From positions 434,001-498,000 of the forward strand of contig JAIQGE010000001.1 of assembly GCA_020072815.1 (NCBI GenBank): 64,000 nucleotides of DNA, given 5' to 3'. The notes beneath the pieces are model-generated. The model made no database searches, was not told where the DNA came from, and was given only the letters and a program-made list of their open reading frames with translations. The DNA is from Terriglobia bacterium. GTDB taxonomy: Bacteria; Acidobacteriota; Terriglobia; Terriglobales; Acidobacteriaceae. The translations under genes were made by a program, and so were the position numbers. Of the stretch, positions 29,146 to 37,321 are shown in pieces (the stretch's first letter is position 1; each line of letters begins with the position of its first letter).

Positions 29146-29543
29146 AACCACAAAGGAAACGAAGAAGCACAAAGGGGGAAACCCAAAACCTTTGAAACAC
29201 GGAGGGAAGGAGGCAACGGAGGATTTGGACTTGTGTGCGACTTTGAGCTCTTCTCTTCTCCACAATTTGCAGAGCCAACCACAAAGGACACGAAGGAACA
29301 CAAAGGGAAAAAACACAATATCTTGAGCAGAGATTACGAACGAAGGCCAGGGAAAACTATTCAGAGAAGAAAACTCACCAAGCTTTGTTTTTCTCCGTGT
29401 CTCCGTGTCTTCCGTGTCTCCGCGCCTCCGCGCCTCCGCGCCTCCGCGGTGAATCTTGTCTTTCTCCGAAATCCTCCGCTACCTCTGTTCCTCCGTGTTT
29501 CAAAGGTTTTGGGTTTGGGTTTCCCTTTGTGTCCTTTGTGGTT
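29146..29543. repeat. About 400-base nested palindrome of intergenic repeats
   Basis: The outer arms begin AACCACAAAGGAAACGAAG (left) and end CCTTTGTGTCCTTTGTGGTT (right). The next inner pair is ACCCAAAACCTTTGAAACAC / GTGTTTCAAAGGTTTTGGGT, so at least 80 bases of each side are mutually inverted. Inside are a second AACCACAAAGGACACGAAGG arm and tandem CTCCGCGC/CTCCGTGT units (29395-29455). It fills the gap between carA and the AhpD-like gene. No protein is encoded. The organisation resembles a composite of REP/MITE-like elements. Confidence 0.75.
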
Positions 29544-30072
29544 AGTGTTTTTCCTGCTCAGTCCCTTTGTAGAACCCTTCGCTGCCGAAGCCGAAAACAC
29601 GGTTCGACCGCGCGCGATAGTTCTCCCAGGCAACCGCCGCAGCCAACTCCACCAATTGCGGCGTGGAGAAGCGCTTCTGCAATCGTTCGCGAAGCTCGGG
29701 CGTCACGCGCGCCGGCGTGGCCGTCATCGCGTCGGCCAGTTCCAGAACAAGCTTCTGGTCGGCGTCAAACAGATTGCTTTCCTGGTGCCAGTTGAGATTG
29801 CGGATTTGTTCGTCGCTCAGGCCCGCCGCCGCACCTGCGGCGGAGTTGATGTCAATTCAAAACGGGCATTCCACCAGCTTTGCCGCCCGGATCTGCGCCA
29901 GCACCTTCAACTTGCGCGGCGCCAGCCTGGTCTTGTCCAGGGCCATGCTGAACTGGGTGTAAGGAATGAGCACATCAGGATTGGTGGCAAGGGTTTCCAG
30001 CGGCGCAATGTCTTTACCCAGACGCTTGCGCGCGAAGCGGCGGATGAGCGCGACCTTGAGGTTCTTCAGCAT
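29542..30072 (-). CDS. AhpD-like (carboxymuconolactone decarboxylase family) protein, probable selenoprotein via in-frame TGA
   Basis: The frame encodes 176 residues if one TGA (29859-29857) is read through. Before it is AQIRAAKLVECPF and after it IDINSAAGAAAGLSDEQIR, so the TGA replaces the second Cys of the redox CxxC (CPFC) of AhpD-type CMD proteins. The remaining 105 codons are intact to AWENYRARSNRVFGFGSEGF. CCGCCGC-AGGT-GCGGCGG starts 13 nt after the TGA and puts a loop G at nt 22, which fits bacterial SECIS rules. ATG 30072 is preferred; codons upstream look repeat-derived. Relatives reduce peroxides or disulphides. The alternative is a fresh nonsense mutation. No sel genes are in the window. 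Confidence 0.7.
29826..29843 (-). promoter_or_regulatory. Candidate bacterial SECIS element
   Basis: CCGCCGC (29843-29837), loop AGGT (29836-29833) and GCGGCGG (29832-29826) form a 7-bp GC-only hairpin inside the coding frame. The stem begins 13 nt and the loop 21 nt downstream of the in-frame TGA. Known bacterial SECIS elements have a small apical loop with a G among its first two bases about 16-37 nt after the UGA. Alanine-rich codons could form such a stem by chance, so the fit is suggestive only. Confidence 0.55.
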
Positions 30073-30159
30073 GAACTCTGCACATTGTTGGATGCTGGCG
30101 TTGGGCTGATGGATTCTGCTGTTGGCTCTTGGCTTTTGGCCATTAGCCATTAGTGTCGG

Positions 30160-30198
30160 ATTCTTGGCTTTTGATTTTGATTTTGATTTTGGCTAACT
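30160..30198. repeat. TTTTGA microsatellite
   Basis: The unit TTTTGA is repeated (GGCTTTTGATTTTGATTTTG ATTTTGG) in the gap between lepB and the AhpD-like gene, beside AGCCAAGAGCC-type repeats. It may be prone to length variation. Confidence 0.55.
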
Positions 30199-30218
30199 GC
30201 TGATTGCTAAGTGCTGCT

Positions 30219-30809
30219 TTATCTCAGCACGCCCAATTTCTCCACCGGCCAATATCCAAAAACCGCTTTTCCGTAGATGTTGTCGCGGGAGACCGGACCA
30301 AAATCGCGGCTGTCATTGGACATGGAACGATGGTCGCCCAGGACGAAATAGGTGTCTGCGGGGACTTCAATTTCCCCATACGAACGGCTATCCAGAAATT
30401 CTGCGGGCACGTAAGACTCTTCCACCCTCTTGCCGTTCACGAAGACGCGTCCGTAGGAAATGCGCAGGTGGTCGCCGGGCAGGCCGATCACCCGTTTGAT
30501 AAAACTCTTGCGCGGATCGCGCGGATAGCGGAACACCACGATGTCGCCGCGATCAATGTTCTCCAGGCGGTATACCAGCTTGTTGATAAAAATGCGCTCC
30601 TGGTCTTCCAGTCCAGGTTCCATGCTGCTGCCTTCCACTTTCACCGGCTGGTAAACAAAAAGAATGATGAAGAAAGCCACCACCACGGAGAAGAACAGAT
30701 CGCGGGCCCAGGAACGCAGCGCGCGCAGTCCGCTGTAAGATGACGAAGATGGCTCCTGCGCGGGCAGGACTGGCTGGACCGGAGGCGGCGGTTGGATTGG
30801 TTCAGGCAT
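30219..30809 (-). CDS. lepB: Signal peptidase I
   Basis: A 196-residue membrane protease that removes signal peptides from exported proteins. ATG 30809 gives a Pro/Gln-rich cytoplasmic N terminus and one transmembrane helix (LFFSVVVAFFIILFVYQ). The catalytic domain has nucleophile Ser62 (VEGSSMEPGL) and general base Lys105 (KSFIKRVIGLPGD). It also has RGDIVVFRYP and the C-terminal signature VLGDHRSMSNDSRDFGPV. The longer frame upstream of 30809 is not protein-like. The gene diverges from the PCYCGC gene at 30925. Confidence 0.95.
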   Translation of the reverse strand: MPEPIQPPPPVQPVLPAQEPSSSSYSGLRALRSWARDLFFSVVVAFFIILFVYQPVKVEGSSMEPGLEDQERIFINKLVYRLENIDRGDIVVFRYPRDPRKSFIKRVIGLPGDHLRISYGRVFVNGKRVEESYVPAEFLDSRSYGEIEVPADTYFVLGDHRSMSNDSRDFGPVSRDNIYGKAVFGYWPVEKLGVLR

Positions 30810-30864
30810 TTTCCTTGGGTCTAACTCCCTTGTTGATTGATTATACGGGGTAAGTCCAGTGCTT

Positions 30865-30886
30865 CTGCCACCCCTTGGGGTGGCAG
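30865..30886. repeat. CTGCCACCCC/GGGGTGGCAG inverted repeat
   Basis: Ten-base arms are separated by TT, midway between the divergent starts of lepB (30809) and the PCYCGC gene (30925). It could be an operator for either gene or an intergenic repeat. No other copy was noticed in the window. Confidence 0.45.
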
Positions 30887-30924
30887 GCATGACCAAAGTC
30901 CATTCTGAGGTAAAATAGGCGAAT

Positions 30925-31374
30925 ATGAAATACTTTTTTGGCTTAGCCGCACTCATTTTTGCCGTCGTCATAACGCACGCCCAGTGGAACCCGCCGGGCG
31001 GTGAAGTTCCCGCCTTTCACGCCACGGCCCCGGCCCAGGGCGCTACGTTGCCTGCAATCCTCACGCAAGCACAGCTGGCCGAATCTGGCCTCACGCAGCC
31101 GGCGCAGAAGGAGTCCTACAAAGCTGCCGCGAAGGGCTCCCGCGTGATGTATCAGATGCCCTGCTACTGCCATTGCGACCGGCACGCCGGCCATACCAGC
31201 CTGCGCAGCTGTTTTGAAAATACCCACGGCGCAAATTGCGGCACCTGCATGGCGGAAGCTCTGTACGCGTATCAGAAGTCCAAAAAAGGTTGGACGCCCA
31301 AGATGATTCGCGAAGGAATTATCCGCGGCGAATTCCAGCAGATTGACCTGCAACATCCTGAACCTGTGAACTAA
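30925..31374 (+). CDS. PCYCGC-motif exported protein
   Basis: A 149-residue protein. A signal peptide (KYFFGLAALIFAVVITHAQ) is followed by a linker and a Cys-rich domain. The domain reads MPCYCHCDRHAGHTSLRSCF and then NTHGANCGTCMAEALYAYQ, the family signature of PCYCGC proteins with six conserved cysteines that likely bind a metal or form disulphides. The ending MIREGIIRGEFQQI is also typical. The biochemical role of the family is not settled; a part in copper handling or envelope redox chemistry is speculation. Confidence 0.85.
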   Translation: MKYFFGLAALIFAVVITHAQWNPPGGEVPAFHATAPAQGATLPAILTQAQLAESGLTQPAQKESYKAAAKGSRVMYQMPCYCHCDRHAGHTSLRSCFENTHGANCGTCMAEALYAYQKSKKGWTPKMIREGIIRGEFQQIDLQHPEPVN

Positions 31375-31534
31375 GGATTTTTGCACTGTCTATGGTGCAG
31401 TTGACGCGTACTAAGCTTGTTGCGTATAAAGAGTTGCACCCCTAAAACCTTCTCGCTAAGAAGCGGGAGGATTTGATCTTTTCCACAGCCTTGCTTAGCC
31501 CCAGTTTCATCCGGAGCCGCAAGGGCACAATAGA

Positions 31535-32188
31535 ATGAAGAAGAAACTGGCAGCAAGCGTTAAACATTCGGTTGCTAAACCCAACAAAACACAAGCTACT
31601 AGGGGTAGTTCGAAGATGCCTGGCAAAAAACCACCTGCTCCGCCGCAGAACGCTGGCTTCAAGGAAGATCCCGGTTTTGCACAGGCTGTGCAAAACTATG
31701 AAGCTGGCCTGAAGGCTATGCAGGAGCACAAATTCGAAAAGGCCAAAGGTCTTCTGGAGAAGATCGTGACCAGCGGTCCGCGCGAGCTTGCCGACCGCGC
31801 CCGGCTGCACCTGAATACCTGCAAACAGCAGCTCAGCGCAACCTCCTCCAGCTTTAAGACTGACGAAGAACACTTCGACTACGCGGTGTCTCTGATGAAC
31901 GGCGGGCATTTTGACCAGGCCCGGGAACACATGGAAAAGATCCTGAAGCACAACCCCAAGGCCGACTTCGCTTACTACGGCCTGGCCGTGGTGGACTGTC
32001 TTACCGGACAAGTGGAAAGCTCGCTCAAGAGCCTGGGCGAAGCCATCCGCCTGAACCCGCACAACCGCTATCAGGCGCGGAACGATTCTGACTTCCAGAA
32101 CATGGGGGATGATCCCCGGTTCACCGAACTCCTTTACCCCGAGCCCAGTGACCAGCCGTCCGCAGGATCTGACACCAGGAAACGCTGA
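31535..32188 (+). CDS. TPR-type protein upstream of yvcK
   Basis: A 217-residue protein. A basic Lys-rich N-terminal tail (about 1-40) is followed by at least three tetratricopeptide-like helical pairs: FAQAVQNYEAGLKAMQEHKF, HFDYAVSLMNGGHFDQAREH and ADFAYYGLAVVDCLTGQVES. It ends QNMGDDPRFTELLYP. TPR proteins mediate contacts rather than catalysis. There is no signal peptide. The stop is 8 bases before the yvcK start, so the two are probably co-expressed. Confidence 0.82.
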   Translation: MKKKLAASVKHSVAKPNKTQATRGSSKMPGKKPPAPPQNAGFKEDPGFAQAVQNYEAGLKAMQEHKFEKAKGLLEKIVTSGPRELADRARLHLNTCKQQLSATSSSFKTDEEHFDYAVSLMNGGHFDQAREHMEKILKHNPKADFAYYGLAVVDCLTGQVESSLKSLGEAIRLNPHNRYQARNDSDFQNMGDDPRFTELLYPEPSDQPSAGSDTRKR

Positions 32189-32195
32189 AGTAAAC

Positions 32196-33251
32196 ATGGC
32201 GCCAAACTCAGCCCAGAACGCCAGCCGCAGCGGCCGCGGATTTCGCGTGGTGGCAATTGGCGGCGGCACCGGCCTATCCACGATTCTCAAAGGACTGAAG
32301 CGCTACACCGTGCTCCCCGGCGAAGCTCCGCCGGACGGGCCATGGATTTCTGACCTGACTGCGGTGGTCACCGTAAGCGACGATGGCGGCTCCAGCGGAC
32401 GGCTGCGCCGTGAGCTCAACATGCTGCCCCCGGGCGATGTGCGCAACTGTCTGGTGGCGGTCTCTGAAGACGAGAACCTTCTCTCCCAGCTTTTTCAATA
32501 CCGCTTTTCCAGTTCCGGCGAACTGGAAGGCCACAGCTTCGGCAACCTGTTTCTGGCGGCGCTCACGGCCATGACCGGGGACTTTGCCGCCGCGGTGAAG
32601 AAAGCGTCAGAAATCCTGGTCACGCGCGGGCATATCCTTCCCGCCACGTCAGCCAACGTTGAACTGGAAGCCATCATGGACGATGGCTCCCGCGTCACGG
32701 GAGAAACCAAGATCAACGCCAGCGAAAAACGCATCGTCGAACTAAAAATGGTTCCGGCGGACCCTGAGCCACTGCCGCAAACGCTGCAGGCCATTGCCGC
32801 CGCCGATGTCATCACCATGGGGCCGGGATCGCTGTTCACCAGCCTGGTGCCCAACCTGCTGGTGCGGGGAATCCCTGAGGCCATCGCGCAATCGCGCGCG
32901 GTAAAAGTCTTCATCTGCAATCTCATGACGGAAGCCAATGAGAGCCTGCACATGACCGCCTCCCAGCACCTGGAAGCGTTGGTCGGCCATGCCCGCCAGC
33001 AGATTTTTGACTACGCGCTGGTGAACTCCGCGCCCGTCTCGCGCCGGATGAAGGAACGTTACGCGGAAGAACGCGCCGAGCAGGTGGAATGTGACGCGGC
33101 GGCCGTGGAAAAAATGGGTGTGCGTTGCGTGGCCAGCAATTTTGTGGAAGAGAACGCCTTCGCCCGCCACGCCACCGACCGCCTGTGCCGCGAGCTGTTG
33201 CGGCTGGCCGCCTCCGCCCGGCTGCCCCTGCCGGTGGTCCAGCAGGCGTAA
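32196..33251 (+). CDS. yvcK: YvcK/CofD-like gluconeogenesis factor
   Basis: A 351-residue protein of the YvcK family, which binds UDP-GlcNAc and helps coordinate peptidoglycan synthesis with carbon source in other bacteria. Family marks are the nucleotide loop VVAIGGGTGLSTILKGLKRY, VVTVSDDGGSSGRLRRE, LPPGDVRNCLVA, ADVITMGPGSLFTSLVPNLL and CNLMTEANES. ATG 32196 gives the usual N terminus; the frame upstream overlaps the TPR gene. glmU, which makes UDP-GlcNAc, follows 23 bases later, a meaningful pairing. Confidence 0.92.
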   Translation: MAPNSAQNASRSGRGFRVVAIGGGTGLSTILKGLKRYTVLPGEAPPDGPWISDLTAVVTVSDDGGSSGRLRRELNMLPPGDVRNCLVAVSEDENLLSQLFQYRFSSSGELEGHSFGNLFLAALTAMTGDFAAAVKKASEILVTRGHILPATSANVELEAIMDDGSRVTGETKINASEKRIVELKMVPADPEPLPQTLQAIAAADVITMGPGSLFTSLVPNLLVRGIPEAIAQSRAVKVFICNLMTEANESLHMTASQHLEALVGHARQQIFDYALVNSAPVSRRMKERYAEERAEQVECDAAAVEKMGVRCVASNFVEENAFARHATDRLCRELLRLAASARLPLPVVQQA

Positions 33252-33274
33252 GATGTTCTGCTGGCAGCAAACAC

Positions 33275-34690
33275 ATGGGTAACCACCACACCACATCTTC
33301 TTCGGCCTTGGCCATTGTGATCATGGCCGCCGGCAAAGGCATGCGGCTCAAATCCAAGCGCGCCAAGGTGCTCCACGCTATCGGGGGCAAGCCGCTGCTG
33401 GCCCACGTGATTGCTGCAGCGCAACAAGTGGTGGCCGCTCACGACATCTACGTCATCATCGGCCACCAGGCGGAAGAAGTCCGCGCCGCGGTGGAAGCTA
33501 CCGGCGTCCGCTTCATCCTGCAGGCCGAGCAGCGCGGCACCGGCCACGCCATCATGTGCGCCCGCGACCATGTGCAAAGCTACGAAAACATTCTGGTGCT
33601 CTCCGGCGACGTGCCTTTGATCCGCACCTCCACCATCATTCGGCTGCGCGACTTTCACCTGGCAAAACGCGCCGCCATGACCATTCTCAGCGCCGACACG
33701 GGTTTGCCGTTCGGCTACGGACGCATGCTCCGCGCGGGCGGTGACCGCGTGAAAGCCATCGTGGAACAGAGCGCCCTCAGCAAGTCCCAGCAGAAGATCC
33801 GCGAAATCAATACCGGGATTTACGCCTTTGCCACCAAGCCGTTGTTCGCCAACATTGACCGGCTCACCACGGACAACGCCCACCATGAGTTCTACCTCAC
33901 CACCATGGCGGCGCTGCTAGTGCGCGCCAAAGCCAATGTGGTTGCGGTGAAAGCCGATGACGCGGCGGAAGTGCTGGGGGCCAATACTCTGGCCGAACTC
34001 GCGTCGCTCGATGCGTCGCTGCGCATGCGCAAGTGCCATGAGCTGATGGAGGCCGGCGTGTGCATCTATCGCCCGGACACCTGCGTGATTGACGCCGACG
34101 TCGAGATTGGCGCTGACACCATCATCGAACCCTTCGTCCAAATCCTGGGCAAAACGCGGATTGGTTCCGACTGCCGCATCCGCTCCTTCAGCGTGATCAG
34201 CGATTCGCATATTGCCGATAACGTCCTGGTGCGGCCGGGCTGCGTGATTGACCAGTCGCGCGTGGCGGCCGAAGTCAAGCTGGGCCCGTACGCGCACCTG
34301 CGCCCGGAGAGCGAGATCGGCCCGGGCGCGCACGTGGGCAATTTTGTCGAGGTCAAAAAATCCCGCATGGGACGCGGCTCCAAAGCCAACCACCTGAGTT
34401 ACCTGGGTGACGCCGAGATCGGCGAAGGCGTCAACATTGGCGCCGGAACCATCACTTGCAACTTCGACGGCGTCAACAAGCACATCACGGTGATCGAAGA
34501 CGGCGCCTTCGTGGGCAGCGATTCCACGCTGGTGGCGCCGGTGCGGATTGGCCGGGGAGCTTACGTGGCCGCCGGATCCAGCATCACGCAGGACGTTCCG
34601 GAAGACGCTCTGGCTTTCGGACGCGCCCGCCAGCACATAAAAGAAGGCTGGGCCAAACGGCGCCGGGAAACGCAGAGCAAGAGCAAATAG
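33275..34690 (+). CDS. glmU: Bifunctional GlmU (N-acetylglucosamine-1-phosphate uridyltransferase / glucosamine-1-phosphate acetyltransferase)
   Basis: A 471-residue enzyme carrying out the last two steps to UDP-GlcNAc. The uridyltransferase domain shows VIMAAGKGMRLKSKRAKVLH, QAEQRGTGHA, LSGDVPLI and EINTGIYAF. The left-handed beta-helix acetyltransferase domain contains LRPESEIGPGAHVGNFVEVK, KANHLSYLGDAEIGEGVNIG and AGTITCNFDGVNK. Both active sites look intact. ATG 33275 is chosen because residues encoded upstream do not resemble the family. It forms a cluster with yvcK; glmS lies separately at 8111-9988. Confidence 0.95.
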   Translation: MGNHHTTSSSALAIVIMAAGKGMRLKSKRAKVLHAIGGKPLLAHVIAAAQQVVAAHDIYVIIGHQAEEVRAAVEATGVRFILQAEQRGTGHAIMCARDHVQSYENILVLSGDVPLIRTSTIIRLRDFHLAKRAAMTILSADTGLPFGYGRMLRAGGDRVKAIVEQSALSKSQQKIREINTGIYAFATKPLFANIDRLTTDNAHHEFYLTTMAALLVRAKANVVAVKADDAAEVLGANTLAELASLDASLRMRKCHELMEAGVCIYRPDTCVIDADVEIGADTIIEPFVQILGKTRIGSDCRIRSFSVISDSHIADNVLVRPGCVIDQSRVAAEVKLGPYAHLRPESEIGPGAHVGNFVEVKKSRMGRGSKANHLSYLGDAEIGEGVNIGAGTITCNFDGVNKHITVIEDGAFVGSDSTLVAPVRIGRGAYVAAGSSITQDVPEDALAFGRARQHIKEGWAKRRRETQSKSK

Positions 34691-34971
34691 CGTCGCCCTC
34701 CTGGAATTTGCTATATCCCCGTTGTGATTTGTCTACGCGCATGTTCGGCAGACGGCCGGCGTGACCAGCACAATGTGAAACATCTTGCGCGATGTCACGC
34801 GACAAAATGTTTCGCCTTACATCCGACAACAAACGGGCGTTCCTGACCATCAACAATACAGGGGCAGAAAGAACGAGAAGTTCCTCCTTTCTCCCGACGC
34901 AGAAACTTCCCCTTCGATCCTGTCACTTCATTGAAATCTTGCTTTCTTAAATTCACAAAAGGAGAACCATC

Positions 34972-35469
34972 ATGGCGAACATTACACGCTGGGACCCATT
35001 CACTGAGCTCACTTCGCTGCAAGACCGCTTCAACCAGCTGCTCAACCCGCCGACAGGCTTTTTCCGCGGACTGGCGCCCACCTTCGAGCAACCGCTCACC
35101 GCGACCAGCTTTGTCCCCCCGGTTGACATCTATGAAGATGAGCACAACATCATCCTCACCGCGGAAATGCCGGGCATGGAGGAGAAAGACCTGAACCTTA
35201 CGGTGGAAAACAACGTCCTCACCATCACCGGCGAGCGCAAACTGGAGAACGAGGAGAAGAAAGACAACTTCCACCGGATCGAGCGCAGCTATGGAAAATT
35301 CACCCGTTCCTTCACTCTGCCGATGACAGTGGACACGGAGAAGATCAATGCCGAGTTCAACAACGGCGTGCTGAAGATCATGCTGAACAAGCTGGAAGAA
35401 GCCAAGCCGAAGCAGATCAAGATCGGAATCAACAAGACAATGCCGGTGAAGACCACCAAGGCAGCGTAA
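34972..35469 (+). CDS. Hsp20/alpha-crystallin small heat-shock protein
   Basis: A 165-residue ATP-independent holdase. The N terminus (ITRWDPFTELTSLQDRFNQL) is followed by the alpha-crystallin domain from PPVDIYEDEHNIILTAEMPG to NNGVLKIML, the latter being the G-V-L dimer motif. A lysine-rich extension with KIGINKTMPVK follows. AGGAG precedes the start. No HAIR or CIRCE operator was found upstream. Inverted GAAACAT...ATGTTTC at about 34778-34812 is the only symmetrical element there. A strong terminator follows 24 bases after the stop. Confidence 0.94.
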   Translation: MANITRWDPFTELTSLQDRFNQLLNPPTGFFRGLAPTFEQPLTATSFVPPVDIYEDEHNIILTAEMPGMEEKDLNLTVENNVLTITGERKLENEEKKDNFHRIERSYGKFTRSFTLPMTVDTEKINAEFNNGVLKIMLNKLEEAKPKQIKIGINKTMPVKTTKAA

Positions 35470-35493
35470 CCCCAAAGAACGGTAATAAGGATG

Positions 35494-35525
35494 GGCGGCT
35501 GCGAGAGCGGCCGCCTTTTCTTGTT
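35494..35525 (+). terminator. Rho-independent terminator of hsp20
   Basis: GGCGGCTGC and GCGGCCGCC form a 9-bp stem (one G-U pair) with a GAGA tetraloop, followed by TTTTCTTGTTTT. It is 24 bases beyond the hsp20 stop and ends just before the converging DUF3106 gene. Confidence 0.85.
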
Positions 35526-35536
35526 TTGAGTGACGG

Positions 35537-36163
35537 CTATTTCGGCTGCTGGGCGCCGGGCGCTGCTGCGCCGCCTTCGCCGGGAGGATTGATGGCCGCC
35601 AACTGCCGGAGAATGCCCTGCTCCTGGTCAGAGAACGTGCTCTTGAAGCGGTCTGACTGCATGACTTCAGCGCGCTGCTGCGGGTCCATCTGGCGCAGAT
35701 GCCTCAATGCCTTGTGGACCATGACGCGGCGGTCTTCCGGCAGGCCCTGAAGCTGTTGTTGCGACAGACGGATTTGCTGGCGTTGTTGCGGCGTCAGGCT
35801 GGCCAGAAACTTCATGCGAATCAACGCACGCTCGCGCTGGGCCGGCGGCAGGCTGTTAAATCTGCGCAACTGATCCCGCAGCTTCGCTTGTTGTAGTGGA
35901 GGCAGGTTCTTGAAACCAGGATCGCTTTCCAGCGCTCTTTCCTGCTGGTCAGGCGGAAGGTTTTTGTGGGCTTCCAGCCAGTCACCCATGTGGTGCTCGG
36001 GCGGAGCGGCTTTTTTCTTTGCGGGACCGGAATTCTTTTGCGGATTTCCCTGGGCCTGGGGCAGAAGATGCTGGGGAGACGGACTGCGCTGCGCATCGGC
36101 GGTGACCGCGACTGCAGCCAGCCACGCCAGCGCTACTGCGCCGAAGATTTTGCTCCCCCTCAC
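35537..36163 (-). CDS. DUF3106-type exported protein
   Basis: A 208-residue protein. A signal peptide (IFGAVALAWLAAVAVTADAQ) precedes a region of repeated short helices punctuated by LPP/LTPQQR motifs (LPPDQQERAL, LPPLQQAKLRDQLRRF, LPPAQRERALIRMKFL, LTPQQRQQIRLSQQQL). This is the pattern of DUF3106 and similar Spy/periplasmic helix-repeat proteins. It sits 28 bases downstream of the anti-sigma gene on the same strand, so it is likely a third gene of the ECF sigma operon and perhaps part of an envelope-stress response. Confidence 0.82.
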   Translation of the reverse strand: MRGSKIFGAVALAWLAAVAVTADAQRSPSPQHLLPQAQGNPQKNSGPAKKKAAPPEHHMGDWLEAHKNLPPDQQERALESDPGFKNLPPLQQAKLRDQLRRFNSLPPAQRERALIRMKFLASLTPQQRQQIRLSQQQLQGLPEDRRVMVHKALRHLRQMDPQQRAEVMQSDRFKSTFSDQEQGILRQLAAINPPGEGGAAAPGAQQPK

Positions 36164-36191
36164 CTTTGGTCCGGTCCTTTAACGGTTTGTC

Positions 36192-36656
36192 TTATGGTTC
36201 AGCAACATCGTCAGACGGCCCGCCGCTCATCTCGTCAATCAAGTCGTCGTTGACCAGCAAATCAGCGTTCTTGTCCAGGCTCTCCACATCTTTGGCAGCG
36301 CCGGTTTCGATCTGCGATCCATTGATTACCGGCAACACAAAGCGATACGTGATTCCTCCGGCTACCAGCATGGCCGCCAGGCTCACCGCCATGGCCGGTT
36401 TGCGCACCCAGGCGAACAAGCCAACGCGGGCCGGCGCCTTCCCTTGTTCCTCTCGGGCGTGCGCTTGCAAGCGGGTCAGAAAGTAAGGAGAAGGCTCCGG
36501 GGTTTCCCATTCATCCAGCAGCGCCATGGTCTTGCGCATGGACACCACTTCCTGCGTGCAGGCGCTGCATTCGCGGAGATGGGCCAGCATCTCCGGGGCC
36601 GGCTGCGCGCCGGCCGCAATGTCAATCAAATTGTCGCGAATATGAGTGCAGTTCAT
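36192..36656 (-). CDS. Zinc-finger anti-sigma factor
   Basis: A 154-residue membrane-anchored anti-sigma factor. The N-terminal zf-HC2 motif is MNCTHIRDNLIDIAAG with HLRECSACTQEV, i.e. the H-x3-C-x2-C core. A cytoplasmic helix (MRKTMALLDEWETPEPSPYF) is typical of anti-sigma domains. One transmembrane segment (AMAVSLAAMLVAGGITYRFV) and an acidic periplasmic tail follow. Its start overlaps the sigma-factor stop by 4 bases (ATGA), indicating translational coupling of a cognate pair. Confidence 0.9.
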   Translation of the reverse strand: MNCTHIRDNLIDIAAGAQPAPEMLAHLRECSACTQEVVSMRKTMALLDEWETPEPSPYFLTRLQAHAREEQGKAPARVGLFAWVRKPAMAVSLAAMLVAGGITYRFVLPVINGSQIETGAAKDVESLDKNADLLVNDDLIDEMSGGPSDDVAEP

Positions 36657-37321
36657 ACAAATTCCTTCAACCGCTCCCGCAACCCTTCATAGGCGCGAAA
36701 GAGCAGAGACTTAGTGGCGGACTCGCTGAGCTTCAGAACTTCAGCGATTTCCCGGTAATCCATTCCCTGATACTTGTGCATGAGCACGGCGGCGCGCTGC
36801 TTTTCCGGCAACGCCATCACCTGGCTCTTGATGGCGGCCATCCGTTCGCGGCGCAGGATCTGCTGTTCCGCGTTCAGCGTCTGGTCGGCCACGTCCAGCG
36901 TGGTGCCGGTTTCTTCGTCGGGCTCATCCAGGCTGGCCACCTTGCCGCTGCGTTCCACTTTGTGGTCGCGCGCGTGGTTCACCGCCAGGTTGGTGGCGAT
37001 GCGATACAGCCAGGTGGTGAACTTGGCTTCCGCCGCGTAGCTCTGCCGCGAGCGATACACCCGCAGGAACACCTCTTGCGCCAGCTCTTCCGCCACCGCC
37101 TGGTTGTGGCACATGCGGTACATGAACGCGATCATGGGGCGGTGAAACTTCTGGACCAGGTACGAGTAAGCGGCGGTGTCCTCCGCTCCAACGCGGAGCA
37201 TTACCTCCGCGTCGCTGAGCGAATCATATGGCACCTGGCTAGCCGCCATCTGCGCGATATCCTGCACCCTGCCGGTCGCTGTGGGCATCAACAACCCCGA
37301 TTTTAAGGCTACGCTGCTCAC
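36653..37321 (-). CDS. ECF-type RNA polymerase sigma factor
   Basis: A 222-residue sigma-70-family factor. Region 2 is SYLVQKFHRPMIAFMYRM to LAQEVFLRVYRS, with KFTTWLYRIATNLAVNHARD. An acidic linker (DEPDEETGTTLD) leads to region 4 (LPEKQRAAVLMHKYQGMDYR, VLKLSESATKSLLFRAYEGL), which contains the helix-turn-helix. GTG 37321 with an AGAGGG upstream is used; ATG 37288 is an alternative. With the downstream anti-sigma and DUF3106 genes it makes a three-gene unit, likely envelope-stress responsive. Confidence 0.92.
   Translation of the reverse strand: MSSVALKSGLLMPTATGRVQDIAQMAASQVPYDSLSDAEVMLRVGAEDTAAYSYLVQKFHRPMIAFMYRMCHNQAVAEELAQEVFLRVYRSRQSYAAEAKFTTWLYRIATNLAVNHARDHKVERSGKVASLDEPDEETGTTLDVADQTLNAEQQILRRERMAAIKSQVMALPEKQRAAVLMHKYQGMDYREIAEVLKLSESATKSLLFRAYEGLRERLKEFV

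Noticed and set aside
29542-29727. Two separate small genes on either side of the TGA at 29857
   Set aside because: Both parts are in one frame and together form a single CMD/AhpD-family domain. Neither half makes a complete fold.
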